This document shows, piece after piece, positions 22,817 through 34,130 of a stretch of 64,000 bases of DNA (positions are counted from its first letter, which is position 1; every line of letters begins with the position of its first letter). The translations under genes were made by a program, and so were the position numbers. This stretch comes from Phaseolus vulgaris (taxonomy: Eukaryota; Streptophyta; Magnoliopsida; Fabales; Fabaceae): the NCBI RefSeq assembly GCF_000499845.2, contig NC_023756.2:7857344-7921343 (forward strand), written 5' to 3'. The notes under the pieces are model-generated. The model was not told the DNA's origin and did not search any database. It saw only the letters and a list, made by a program, of their open reading frames with translations.

Positions 22817-23640
22817 CCTCTATCAGCAGCACCAAACAAATATAACCTTGTATCTGGCATCAAACAAACAAGTTGCAAGTAACCAGATATCCTTCAATGA
22901 TGTTAATCGCAGAAAGCATATTGAAAAACAGTTCATAAATTTAAAGCACAAATTCCTACAAGACCAATTCCTCCAAATTGAGCACCTAACTTTCAAAAGG
23001 TAGCCCAAGTTTGGTTTAGTGTCTGATACAGTCAAAAGTGGATCCAAAATTCCAAATACCAAACCAAACACATACTACTCACTCACGAAAAAATCATCCA
23101 TTCATAATACGTGATATGTGTAACAAATCATGAACATGATGGAAAATCATACTCAATTTCTCATCCGATGTCAAAGATTACTTACTTTATCCTTTTAGAA
23201 ACGAAATTCATTCACACAATCAAACAATTCCAAACCAAGTACCGCGAGCAGTATCTGATCGAGTGGGTAATTTCCCAAACAAGAACAAAAAGTACCATTC
23301 CAAACAAATTGATATTGGTAGAAAATCTAATTAATATTCAATCTCAACTAAAAACAAAAAGGAAAAGAAATCAAACATAGCATAGAATCATGAAGCTTGT
23401 AAAATTTAAATCACACTACAGATAAATAATGCTTAGGAGTCAAGAAATATACGTAAGGTAATGAAAATTACATAGCTCACACAGAAATTGAAATCAGTGT
23501 TGATTGATCTTTGAAGGATTGAAAATGGATCAGTTACGACGTTATCGTTCAACGAATTTCCCCGGGTGAATCAATCGTTAACTGTGTTCCTCAAGTGGCA
23601 ACTGCGATTTCACATGCCCCTCCATTTTCTACTATTTACG
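22817..23640 (-). promoter_or_regulatory. 5' untranslated region, probable leader intron and promoter of G6PD
   Basis: The start codon (22814-22816) is preceded on the minus strand by GCTGATAG then AGG, a possible splice acceptor. A possible donor (CTGT then GTGAGC) lies near 23481. A noncoding first exon around 23483-23590 is therefore plausible, as many plant genes have a leader intron. The stretch 23530-23640 is richer in GC than its surroundings and probably holds the transcription start. This is inferred from splice-like sites only. Confidence 0.4.
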
Positions 23641-24593
23641 TTCACACCCTTGATGTTATCAATAATTATAAATAAAAAATAATAATTTTTGTGGATATCC
23701 TCTCTCAAAATAAATGTGTTTCTACATCATCCTACAACTCAATAAATATTAATATTTTAATTATTTATAAAATTTATAATTTTTTTAATTTTAAAAATTA
23801 TTTTAATATTTTACATTTTACTTATATTTTTATTAAAAATATTTTTTAATATTTTACTTATATTTTTATTAAAAATATTTTTTTAATTTATTTTATTATA
23901 AATATTAATATTTTGTTGTGGGTGTAAGATAGAGTAAGGTGTCAAAATAGCATAACCCTTATCATAAAGGTTTTTAATGATAAAATTATAATTTTGATTT
24001 AAGAAAAATAACAAAACACATATATGTTTGATCCTCTTTTTATATGTTATTTATTTGTATAAATTTATAATCAATATACAAATTTCATATTCTTGTATCA
24101 CTTTTAATTATATTTTAAAATGATTACATTTTGTATCTTTGTAGCTATCCTAAGTATCCTTCTATTATTTATACAAAAAAGTAAAAAAATAAATAAATAG
24201 AAGAAATAAACTATTTATCCATTCAAAATAACTACAAATATTACTAATTTATTTCTTCTACTTTACATTATAATTATTATTTTTTTCTTTTTTACGAAAA
24301 TTTGCAATCTATATATTAAAATCATATATTATAAATGTTAAATACAAAAAATAATAATACGTATATTTTATTAAAATAAACATATAAAATTAAAATTAAT
24401 ATAAATCCTAAGTTTTAACTCATTAAAATAAATAGAAATTTTTTAAAAGTTGGGAACACACATACTTTGTTTGTCTTTCATTTAGTTGAAATAGTTGTAT
24501 TAAAGGAGATAATCTAGTTATATTACTATCTTATTTAACTATTTTTTTTGGAAAAAATATACAATCATTTAACGAGATATTATTTGTGATTAT
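23641..24593. other. AT-rich intergenic DNA, no gene seen
   Basis: Runs of ATTTTTATTAAAAATATTT-like sequence recur at 23800-23890. No coding or RNA gene is supported. Confidence 0.5.
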
Positions 24594-24715
24594 TGTTGGA
24601 GATCCCACGTCAACTAGAGATTAGAGTCTTTCATTGTATATAAGTGGATGCAAACCTCAACCTTATGAGCCGGTTTTATGGGGTTGAGTTAGGCTTAAAG
24701 TCCATTTTCATAATA
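24594..24715 (+). repeat. 122-bp TGTT...AATA repeat (solo-LTR-like), copy 2
   Basis: It starts TGTTGGAGATCCCACG and ends TTTTCATAATA, and is flanked by ATTAT on both sides (24589-24593 and 24716-24720), a 5-bp target duplication. It matches the reverse complement of 11774-11893. The TG start, 5-bp duplication and size fit a solo LTR of a very small (TRIM-like) retroelement. Confidence 0.65.
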
Positions 24716-24720
24716 ATTAT

Positions 24721-25981
24721 ATTTAACTATTTTTTTAGAAAAAATATACTATCATTTAACTATTTTTTTGGAAAAATTATGCAATGATTCAACTATCTAA
24801 TTATATTTGCAAACAGAGTAAAGTTCCTATTTACTCTAAAGAATTCTTATTCTTTCATTTTTCTTATCATTTTGTCATCAATCTTGTGGTTAGTTGAAAA
24901 AAATGATCATTTCAACTTGTTTTTATCATATATAATGAAATTATGTTATGTTTAAATACCTTCTTTTAGGTCTTTAGATCTTTGAATAATCTTACTCTTT
25001 GGTTTTGGAAATTTTTTGAAGATAATCTCCATTTCAGGTAATTATGTTTTAGGTAGAACCTTAGTATAAATAATTTGGATTAGAGAATGATGTGGTCATA
25101 TTTCTTTATGTTTTATGTGAGACTGTATCTTGTTGAATATGTTTTTAAAGTTTGAGTTTGAAATAAGATTTTTGTAATTGAATGAATGAAATTTGTTGTG
25201 TGTTATCATCTTTGTGTTAGATTATTATATTTGGATACAACTTTAAAAATGGGTTGTGTTGTTGTAGAGATTGATTTTCTTATATTTTGGTTCAAGCAAG
25301 CCAATTCTCACTCGAGCAAGTAAATTCTCGTTCAAGAAAAATAGTCATGCACTCAATGTTTTTGGGCTTATTTTGACTCAAGCGAATAAATTTTTGCTCA
25401 GGAGTAAACAATCCCTAAAGTCAACCCTCTCAGCCAAATTTTCACTCAAACTAAAATATTTTTGCTAAGAAAACTTTTTTCTTTTTGTCTTTTTTCTTCT
25501 TCTTGTCTCTTTAATAAATTGGATTATGTATGAATGCTTTTATAAATGTAAAGTGGATATTAGTTTCTATATTCAATTGATTTGTGAAAAAATTAAATGA
25601 TATGTATGAAAATGGTTTTCAAGAATGATGAAATTCATATGAAATTGAGGTTATACATTTGGGATAATGTGTGAATGATTGTTGATTTGTGTATTAAGTA
25701 TTGACACTTATGTTGTAATAGAAACCATCTAACCTCACTGATGATCTAAGTCACATAGACTAAGATATCAAGTAGTGAGACACCGAGGGGAGAGTTCTTA
25801 CATACTCTAACCATATGTAGATACACGACTTGGGTTGTAATGAACTTATCCTAATCTTATGATCGTTTGTTAAGTCTTATGTATTTCTCATATGTTAGTC
25901 TCTTATAGAATATACCTAATACAAGTCTTTTGGAATGCATGATACTCTGCTGATTGAATATCCTTGATAGTATGGATACAT
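24721..25981. other. Intergenic, AT-rich, no gene seen
   Basis: A motif near TTTAACTATTTTTTNGGAAAA occurs three times around the solo-LTR-like repeat (24536, 24722, 24756). Nothing coding is recognised. Confidence 0.45.
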
Positions 25982-26401
25982 CACTACAAGAAAATCATGA
26001 AATAGAAACCAATTTGTAGAAACCAAAATAATTAGTTGCAATAGTAACTAAATTAGAGACCATTTTAGAAACTAAAAAGAAATTTGGTTTCTAAATTAGT
26101 TTTTATTATTGTTAAATAGTTTCTAAATTAGTATCTAATTAGCAACTAAGGTTTTAACTACCAATTTTTCTATTATTGTTAAATAGTTTCTAAATTGGTA
26201 TCTAATTAGCAACCTAATTGGTAGTTAAAACCTTAGTTGCTAATTAGATACCAATTTAGAAACTATTTAACAATAATATAAACTAATTTAGAAACCAATT
26301 TTTTTTTTAGTTTCTAAAATGGTCTCTACTTTAGTTCCTATTGTAACTAATTATTTTGGTCTCTAAAAATTGGTTTCTATTTCATGATTTTTTTTGTAGT
26401 G
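25982..26401. mobile_element. Palindromic CACTA-type MITE with CAT target duplication
   Basis: The 420-bp element begins CACTACAAGAAAATCATG and ends CATGATTTTTTTTGTAGTG, so its ends are inverted. It is flanked by CAT on both sides (25979-25981 and 26402-26404), the 3-bp duplication expected for CACTA elements. The whole element folds on itself: the left arm (to about 26165) is the reverse complement of the right arm (from about 26205), including the stretch around GCAACTAAGGTTTTAACTACC. RNA from it would form a hairpin of about 190 bp. Confidence 0.9.
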
Positions 26402-26569
26402 CATGTGTAGTCTATATTGATGTTGTATGATATTTGACAAAGACTGAATGGTTGTGATTTGTTGATTGAAATGTTGTTTTATACTTTTTTTTTATGATGA
26501 AATTTATTCCAATAGCTACCCTTACATACCTTTGTTGTTTTGTGAACTACAATGATTGAACCAAATTAC
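26402..26569. other. Short intergenic stretch, no gene seen
   Basis: It is the right flank of the MITE with a T-rich run near 26486. No feature is supported. Confidence 0.4.
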
Positions 26570-27035
26570 ATCACTCACAAACTTAAATAAATTTTCCTCA
26601 CAAAATTCATTCTAACGTACTTTAATCAAACAACCTTCTTTTCTTCACATTTTTTCTCTTAAATCATTCCAAATTCACTCCCTGTAAATCTAGATAATTG
26701 AACAATATATATTATAAAATGTAATATAGCCTAAATAATTGAAGAAGATAATAAAAAAGAGTTGGATGTTATTACTATTTTTTGAATAAAATGTCATTAA
26801 CAATAATTTAAACAATAAAAACCTCATCAAATGCTAATTTAAATTAAGGTAAAACATGATGATATGTGATTTAATGTTATAAAATGTTATTTTTAATTAT
26901 GATAAATTTTATTAAATACCAATTGTTTTACCTTTCACTCCATGATCTCAATTCATCCGCAGTGAAACTTTAACAAACAAATAAAGGTAAAAATTTCAAA
27001 ATACATGTTTTTTGATAATTTTTCTAAAACTCTTA

Positions 27036-27079
<44 letters not shown>

Positions 27080-28092
27080 GTGATCGGTGAAGAATCAAAG
27101 TATTAATTAATGTTATGAATTTCAGGAAAAGAAATGAGTAGTAAACTCAGTCAATCATCATAACGTTTAAAACTGCAAATAATGACCCAATAAATGAATA
27201 TTTTGGAAAGAACAATGTTGGTATTCTTCTCATATAATATATAATATGAAAATGATATTTCTAAACATGGAAGAAAGGAAAATAGTTTAGAAGTATTATT
27301 ATCACAACTTTCCATGTTGAACAATAACACATATAATTTACAAAATTTCAATCAACTTAAATCTATAAAAAAAAAAAAAATACCAAATATATTCATTGTT
27401 CAAATAGTTTTAAATACAAGGGTAAATCTGTAAAATTATAATTTACATTTTGAAACGTATGAATCACACACTTCAATAAATCTTCCGCACAAATCTACTA
27501 TAAACGTACATTAGTCCAAACAACCTCATTTTGTCATACTTTCCTCTTAAATCACTCTCTAAATTTATTCCCTCGAATCTCGAGACATTATCTCCCCAAT
27601 TCATACGCAACCTAAATATATAATTGAAGAAGATAAACTATAAAATGTAACCTAAGAAAGAGTTGGATGTTATTACTTTTTTTAACAAAATGTCATTAAC
27701 AATAATTTAAACAACAAAAACCTCATCAAATGCTAATTTAAATTAAGGTAACATTTGATGTTATTGACTGAATCTGCAACAGATTATAACGGCTAAAACT
27801 GCAAATAGTTGAAGAGAGTAGGGCTAAGAACAATGTTGGCATTCTTCTCATATAACATGAAAATGACATTTTTAAAACATTGAAGAAACAAAAATAGCTT
27901 AGAAGTATTATTATCACAACTTTCCATGTTGAACAATAACACACATAATTTACAAAATTTCAATTAACTTAAATCTACACAAAAAAAAATATCTCATATT
28001 TTCATTGTTCAAATAATTTTAAATACAAGGGTAAATCTATAAAATTATAATTTACATTAATTCTCTCACAATCATCAAATGAATCACACACT
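26570..28092. repeat. Two head-to-tail copies of an unclassified ~600-bp repeat (R1)
   Basis: Copy a (about 26570-27475, with extra sequence including a TA run) and copy b (about 27476-28090) share, in order: TTCCGCACAA, CTCTTAAATCA, AGAGTTGGATGTTATTA, CTCATCAAATGCTAATTTAA, GTATTATTATCACAACTTTC, AACAATAACACA and TACAAGGGTAAATCT. Further copies lie at 29520-30620 in the same direction and at 33232-33600, 34780-35050 and 35215-35460 in the opposite direction. No coding capacity or terminal repeats are recognised. The outer end reads TTTAGGTTGTGT in reverse orientation. Confidence 0.75.
27041..27075. repeat. (AT)n microsatellite
   Basis: About 17 uninterrupted TA units inside R1 copy a. Confidence 0.95.
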
Positions 28093-28620
28093 CACTACAA
28101 GAAAAAAAGGTTTTAATAGAGGTTATTTAGTGGAGGTTAATATAACCTTAGGAATTGATTTAATTAATGGAGGTTTTTTCTAAAACCTCAACAAAATAAA
28201 GGAGGTTTTTTAACCTTGGCTAAATTCCAAAGGTTTATTCTAAAACCTCAGTAAAATAACAGAGGTTTTTTTAACCTTTATTAATTTCCAAAGGTTTATT
28301 TTAAAACCTCCGCAAAATAACGAAGGTTTTTTTAACCTTCGTTAATTTCCAAAGGTTTATTTTAAAACCTCCACAAAATAACGAAGGTTTTTTTTAACCT
28401 TTGTTAATTTACAAAGGTTTATTTTAAAACCTCCATAAAATAACAAAGATTTTTTTAACCTTCGTTAATTTCCAAAGGTTTATTTTAAAACCTTCATTAA
28501 ATTCTAAATATTTATTCTAAAATCTCATCAAAATAATAGAGTTTTTTAATTTTTTTTAAGTGTCAAAAGTTTATTGTAAAACATCAATAAAATATTTTAT
28601 ATTTTCTCAATTCTTAATAA
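28093..28620 (+). mobile_element. Left end of a CACTA-type element with 61-bp subterminal repeats
   Basis: It starts CACTACAAGAAAAAAAGG at 28093, interrupting R1 copy b. From 28140 to 28520 a 61-62 bp unit is repeated about six times (unit starts near 28229, 28290, 28351, 28413 and 28474). Each unit contains an internal palindrome, CGAAGG-T(7)-AACCTTCG-like, and AAAGGTTTATT...AAAACCTCC. Repeated motifs near the ends of CACTA elements bind the element's own DNA-binding protein, so a subterminal repeat role is inferred. The matching right end was not found; the element is probably truncated. Confidence 0.65.
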
Positions 28621-28726
28621 ATAGATATAATTAATTTTTTTAGTGAGTTTAGCCTAAACTGGTATATATATTTAAATATGCTTTGAACTTAGGTCTTAGA
28701 GGTTGATTCATTAATTGAAGTTAGAA

Positions 28727-28924
28727 GGCACTTCATTAATTGAAATTATTATTCAATTCTTAAAGATTGTTTTTATGAATTTCAATAAGTAAAAATAAGT
28801 TGTTTGTGAAGTGACATTAACCTATCACATATATACATCATCATAATTTATTTTTGGTTACATTTGCAGTATCAAATTTTGAAGAATCAGACACGGGAAA
28901 CTATTCATTATAATAATATTAATA
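28727..28924. repeat. ~195-bp direct repeat, left copy
   Basis: It starts GGCACTTCATTAATTGAAAT and ends ACTATTCATTATAATAATAT. It is nearly identical to 29194-29391, 467 bp downstream, with an AAT/ATT satellite between the copies. Confidence 0.9.
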
Positions 28925-29193
28925 ATAATATTAATAATAATATTAATAATAATATTTATAATAATATTAATAATAATATTTATAATAATATTAATAATAA
29001 TATTTATAATAATATTTATAATAATATTAATAATAATATTTATAATAATATTAATAATAATATTTATAATAATATTTATAATAATATTAATAATAATATT
29101 TATAATAATATTAATAATAATATTTATAATAATATTAATAATAATATTTATAATAATATTAATAATAATATTTATAATAATAATATTTATAAT
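28908..29193. repeat. AT-only minisatellite (AATAATATTWATAATAATATT)n
   Basis: About 285 bases consist only of A and T, arranged as AATAATATT blocks alternating with TATAATAATATT and AATAATAATATT. An open frame reading NNINNNIYNN-type repeats runs through it only because the unit length is a multiple of three and lacks stops; it is not a gene. Confidence 0.95.
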
Positions 29194-29391
29194 GGCACTT
29201 CATTAATTGAAATTATTATTCAATTCTTAAAGATTGTTTTTATGAATTTCAATAAGTAAAAATAAGTTGTTTGTGAAGTGACATTAACCTATCACATATA
29301 TACATCATCATAATTTATTTTTTGGTTACATTTGCAGTATCAAATTTTGAAGAATCAGACACTGGAAACTATTCATTATAATAATATTAAT
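29194..29391. repeat. ~195-bp direct repeat, right copy
   Basis: It is the partner of 28727-28924 and differs by few bases (for example GACACGGG against GACACTGG, and one extra T). Confidence 0.9.
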
Positions 29392-29454
29392 ATTAATATG
29401 TATAAATTATGTTAATAATTATAAGTAAAATAAAAATGGTAATATGACCAAAGA

Positions 29455-29540
29455 ACTTCTCTGGTCCAGTGGTTAACCCTTCCCTGATTACTGGAAGGAC
29501 TTGGGTTCGAATCCTGGCTGATGTGCTTTCTTTGCAATAT
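29455..29540 (+). repeat. tRNA-like SINE head (A and B boxes)
   Basis: TGGTCCAGTGGTTAACCC (A-box region) and a perfect GGTTCGAATCC B box at 29513-29523 are spaced as in a tRNA. The flanking sequence does not pair into an acceptor stem and there is no clear tRNA anticodon arm, so a SINE fragment is preferred over a tRNA gene. The 3' end and target duplication were not identified. Confidence 0.5.
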
Positions 29541-30620
29541 TAGACATTCTCTCACCAAATTCATACACAACCAAAATATTCGAATTCCGAGACATTCTCT
29601 CCCCAAATTCATACAAAGCTTAAATATATAATCGAAGAAGATAGACTATAAAATGTAATGTAAAAAAGAGTTGGATGTTATTTTTTTTTAACAAAATGTC
29701 ATTAACAATAATTGAAACAACAAAAACCTCATCAAATGCTAATTTAAATTAAGGTAAACTATTTAATGTTATTGACTGAATCTGCAACAGATTATAATAG
29801 CTAAAACTGCAGATAGTTCAAGACAGTAGGGCTAAGAACAATGTTGACATTCTTCTCATATAACATGAAAATGATATTTCTAAAAAAGAAACAAAAATAG
29901 CTTAGAAGTATTATTATCACAACTTTCCATGTTGAACAATAACACCCAATGCTCCAAATTACATCCATCTTATGCCTATTATTTTACAAAAATACCCCTA
30001 TCACATAAGTAATCCAACACTTAAAGAAGGTGTAATTTGGAGCAAAGAATAAATGGCGTGTCAAAAAATCATTTTTCTTACAAAATTTCAATTAACTTAA
30101 ATCTACACACAAAAAAAAATACCTCATATTTCCATTGTTCAAATAATTTTAAATACAAGGATAAATATGTAAAATTATAATTTACATTAATTCTCTCACA
30201 ATCATCATATGAATCACACACTTTAATAAATTTTCCGCACAACTCTACTATAAACGTACATTGGTCCAATCAACCTCAATTTTTTTCATAATCTCCTCTT
30301 AAATCACTCACTAAATTTATTCCCTCAAATCCCGAGACATTCTCTTCCCAATTCATACACAGCCTAAATATATAACTGAAGAAAATAGATTACAAAATGT
30401 AACGTAAAAAAGAGTTGGATGTTATTATTTTTTTTAACAAAATGTCATTAACAATATAAACTATTTAATGTTATTGACTGTATCTGCATCAGATTATAAC
30501 AGCTAAAACTGCAGATTGAAGACAGTAGGGTTAAGAACAATGTTGGTATTCTTCTCATATAACATGAAAATGATGTTTCTAAACATTGAAGAAAGCAAAA
30601 TAGCTTAGAAGTATTATTAT
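29541..30620. repeat. Two further R1 repeat copies (c and d)
   Basis: Copies c (about 29541-30210) and d (about 30211-30620) follow the order of motifs listed for R1 copies a and b. Copy c contains an extra segment (29945-30065) absent from the others. Copy d stops at CTTAGAAGTATTATTAT, where the sequence passes directly into the 3' flank of the TPD1-like gene. Confidence 0.7.
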
Positions 30621-30651
30621 GAATGGAGGCATGGAGTGTTTGCAGAAAGGT

Positions 30652-31121
30652 TTATGATGAACAAGAAGTATGAGAGGTGAGAGGCAGGAGGAGAAAAGGA
30701 GGATCCCAAGCATAAGAGAAGCTAATGCTTTGAAAACCCAACAAAGCATTGCCACTGATAAGGAGGCAAGAATTCCCTTGAATGGAGAGAAGTGATGGGC
30801 TAACACTCTCAGTAGTCTTGAACCCTTCGCATGACAACCTTATTTGACTCTGTGAGCAATTGCAGTTGTTCTTCACAACCACGTTCCACTCAGGTTTTCC
30901 ACCTACTGTTCTTCCACTTCTGGTTGTTCCAATGTTGATGTTGTTCAAGTTACAGAAACTAGACCCTGCAAAATTAATGGATCAAACTCATGCACAACAC
31001 ACACAATCACACTCACAAACTTAAAGCTTCATGGCAAAGCTTCAATAACTTAATAGAATCTACCTTTCATGGCAAAGCTCAGAAAGAGAACGCAGATTAG
31101 GTACTTCAAACTTGTTGCCAT
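30652..31121 (-). CDS. TPD1-like small secreted cysteine-rich protein
   Basis: Two exons, 31064-31121 and 30652-30965, joined by a GT-AG intron in phase 1, give 123 residues. The protein begins MATSLKYLICVLFLSFAMKG, a typical signal peptide. The mature part has six cysteines (FCNL, NNCNC, LSCEG, NSCLL, TSCSS) and family signatures GKPEWNV near 38-44, SQIRLSCEGF and FSYAWDPPF near 102-110. TPD1 of Arabidopsis is a secreted ligand for the EMS1 receptor kinase in tapetum specification; many shorter relatives exist with unknown roles, and this one belongs to that broader family. R1 repeat copy d begins about 45 bases beyond the stop codon. A partial copy of its 3' end lies at 35058-35176. Function in anthers is not shown by the sequence. 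Confidence 0.85.
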
Positions 31122-32665
31122 TTTCTAATCACAACAAGTCCTAAATCCTTACCAGAAGAGTGTCTGGTGTGTTTTATGTTTCTCTTATTTAAAGGAGTTT
31201 TCATTGCCTTGAAAATGTAAACATTAATGTTTTATAATTATAAATATTAATTAACATCTTAACATATATAAAAACAATTAATCTTAATATAATAACACAC
31301 AGTTAATCTTAAAATAATAAACACAATTGACCTTAAAATAATTAATGTAATTCATTATATATTTATTACTTCCAGTTTTACTTTATTCACTTCCTTTTTA
31401 AGGATTTTTTTATCTATCTAACTTTCAACTTCCTCAAATATCTAATTACTTTATTTATATATATAAAAAAAATTATTAATAATATAAACTACTTTATATA
31501 TCAATAATATTTTTTAAGTTAATAAAAATATAATTAATTATTCTAATTTCTAAAATTAATTTTTATTTAATATTTTTTTTATAGTAATATACATAGTGAT
31601 ATAAAAATTAAAAATATGAAACAGAAATTTTTATAAATATTTTATTAAAGTAAAGAAACATTGTATTTTTCGGTTTCTCCATAAAATCCTTAAATGACAC
31701 ATAAAAAGAATGTAGCTGGTACTTTACCTAGGATAAAATTATTACTTAAATATATTTCAAATATCTAATATTTGACCAATTTTCGTTTTTAGTTTCTAAT
31801 GCTTTTAAAATTAGATACCTAATAAATTAAATTTTTTGTTTATCTTTTAAAAAATAATGTATTTCATTTCAATACCTTTTGTTTTACGTAATCCATATAA
31901 TATTTTAAGATTATTTTTTTTCTAGATATAATTTTTGTCTAATGAACATAATTTCATTTTACACTTTAAAGCTTTAATCATGATTTTTTATATTATAGTA
32001 ATCAATAAATTCACTCTTTTAATTGTGATTAATCTATTTAGGTTTATTTTGACCTTAAATGTTATTTATGCTAATCTTGTTTTTAGTTGTAGTAGACAGT
32101 CTAATCATTCTCAAAGTAGACAGTCAGACTAGATATTGCGAATGACCCGAATCATGTGAAAGTTCAAGTTACTTAATTGAAAGTAAATATGACTTTCATT
32201 TAGATAGCAGTTTGTTTTAACCTTATGGTCTTTTTGACATCTGATTTTTATATGAATGTTGAGGGTTCAATTATTTTATCTAATTTAGATTTTTTTGTTA
32301 GTTTGTATTGTTTTGATTAATTTTTTAGGCGTTTGATTCAAGATGTAAAAGAGACACCTCATAAGTAGATAGGTGGATACAAGTGGAGATCGATATTTGC
32401 GAGAAGAAAAAGAGATGACACATTAATAAATTAAAATAATGATTTAGTTTATTAAAATGACCTAAAATTCAAAGTTGTATAATTTACTATGGGTTAACCG
32501 ATTAAAATAAGTTTTTTAATCTAGTAAAACCATTTAAATTTCAAGTTCATTTTTGTTTTTCTATTTTAATAGATTAAAATAAATTTATAATGTATTTAAA
32601 ATCACTTAAAATTCATATTTTAATGGTTTTAAGATATTAAAATATCATTTAGTAATTAAAGTGAT
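31122..32665. other. Upstream region of the TPD1-like gene and AT-rich intergenic DNA
   Basis: The 5' flank has TTATTTAAAG-like TATA sequence at about 31188-31196, roughly 70 bases from the start codon on the minus strand, a plausible core promoter. Beyond it the DNA is AT-rich. No other gene is supported. Confidence 0.45.
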
Positions 32666-32815
32666 CACTACAAGAAAAATTTAATTTATCTACAAAAGAA
32701 TTTCATAGGTAAATCAGCATTATCTACAAACAATGTGTCCACGGATAACTCAAAGAGTAGTTACCCACCAACTTCAATCCATAGGTAATGTGCCCGTGGG
32801 TAAATCTTTTTTTTT
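32666..32815 (+). mobile_element. Third CACTACAAGAAAA element end, truncated
   Basis: It starts CACTACAAGAAAAATTTAA, the same terminal motif as at 25982 and 28093. It is followed by sequence with repeated TTATCTACAAA and CATAGGTAA motifs. No matching inverted end is seen downstream, so only the left end remains. Confidence 0.55.
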
Positions 32816-33231
32816 CAATTATTATTTACAAATATTATTTTATGTCCATTTTTATGATTATTATTAACAAATTATTATTATACTTATTAGTATAATTATC
32901 AATATTAATATAATTAATAATATAAATATTATTTACATTATTCATGATTTAATATTATTAATTTTTAATATTATTATTATACAAATTAATAACATTATTA
33001 ATTATTATAATAATTTTATTAATATTAATAAATATTAATAATTATTATTAAATATTATTAAACATTATTAAATATTATTAAACATGATTAAATATTATTA
33101 AATATCATTAAACATTATAGTAATTATTAAACATTATAGTAATTATTAAACATTATTAATATTATTAAATAATATTAATATTATTAAATATTATTAATAA
33201 TATTAAATGTTATTAATAATATTAAATGTTA
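32816..33231. repeat. (ATTATTAAACATT)-like AT minisatellite
   Basis: The region is almost entirely A and T, with repeats of AAATATTATTAAACATTATT and AATATTATTAAA units, especially at 33040-33230. Confidence 0.8.
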
Positions 33232-34130
33232 TTTAGGTTGTGTATGGATTGGAGAGAGAATGTCTCAGGATTTCAGGGAATAAATTTAGAGAGTGATTTG
33301 AGATGAAAGTATGAAAAAAGTGAGGTTGTTTGGATTAATGTATGTTATAGTGGATTTGTGAAATTTTTTTATTAAAGTTTGTGAGTCATATGATGATTGA
33401 GATAATTTTTAATTTTTCAAAATGTAAATTTTAATTTTACAAATTTACCATTGTATTTAACACTGTTTGAACAATGAAATATTATGTATTTTTTGTGTGT
33501 AGATTTAACTTAATTGAAATTTTGTAAATTATATGGAGTATTGTTGAACATGGAAAGATGTGATAAAATTAATATTATCTAAACATGTACAACTTTACCA
33601 TTATATTTAAAATAATTTTAAAAAAATATGATTTATTAATTTGTACATTTTAGTTGTTTGTAATAAAAACACTATTTTCGATATTGTGTAGGAACTGACT
33701 TTAAAAAAATACAGATTATGTAAGTTTGTCTGAACATAAAAAAATTATGCTTCAATTAAAAATAAATTTATAATATTCATAATTATAAAGTTTCCATTAT
33801 GACAAGTTTCCGTTATAAATAGGAAATAATGTTTATGTTATAATGATTTATATGATTCATTAGTTTTGCATTATACTGAAATCTGAAATAAATAAAAAAT
33901 ATGGCACCAACCTCAACTTATGATTAAAATACACATTGAATTGTATCGAAATAAAACATGGGATGAACCTCAATTAGTCATTCTTTGAAGTATACAATAC
34001 ATAAAGTTCTCAAAAAAGACATATATTCATCTCATGGAAATTTGAACAAAATTGTCAACATAATAAAGTTAATTACAACAACAAAATAACATTCCCTAAA
34101 AACATCTGAATCAACATCTTCAAACACTTC
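33232..34130. repeat. ~900-bp segmental duplication, left copy
   Basis: It comprises an inverted R1 piece (33232-33600) plus unique-looking sequence to about 34130. It matches 35215-36010 in the same direction through markers such as ATGATTTATTAATTTGT, GTTATAAATAGGAAATAATG, AAAACATGGGATGAAC and GGAATTTGAACAAAATTG. By eye it is about 85-90% identical. Confidence 0.85.

Noticed and set aside
28864..29259. 131-codon open frame rich in Asn, Ile and Tyr
   Set aside because: It is a translation of the AT-only satellite; the unit length is a multiple of three, so the frame stays open by chance.
28727..29391. LTR pair of a small retrotransposon
   Set aside because: The 195-bp repeats lack TG...CA ends, primer-binding site and polypurine tract; a duplication is simpler.
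29455..29540. tRNA gene
   Set aside because: A and B boxes are present but no acceptor stem or full cloverleaf can be formed; a SINE fragment fits better.
31935..32132. Small plus-strand frames in AT-rich intergenic DNA (also 34211-34642, 45209-45527, 61338-61748)
   Set aside because: Low-complexity translations rich in Phe, Ile, Leu and Asn with no domains, splice support or conserved motifs.
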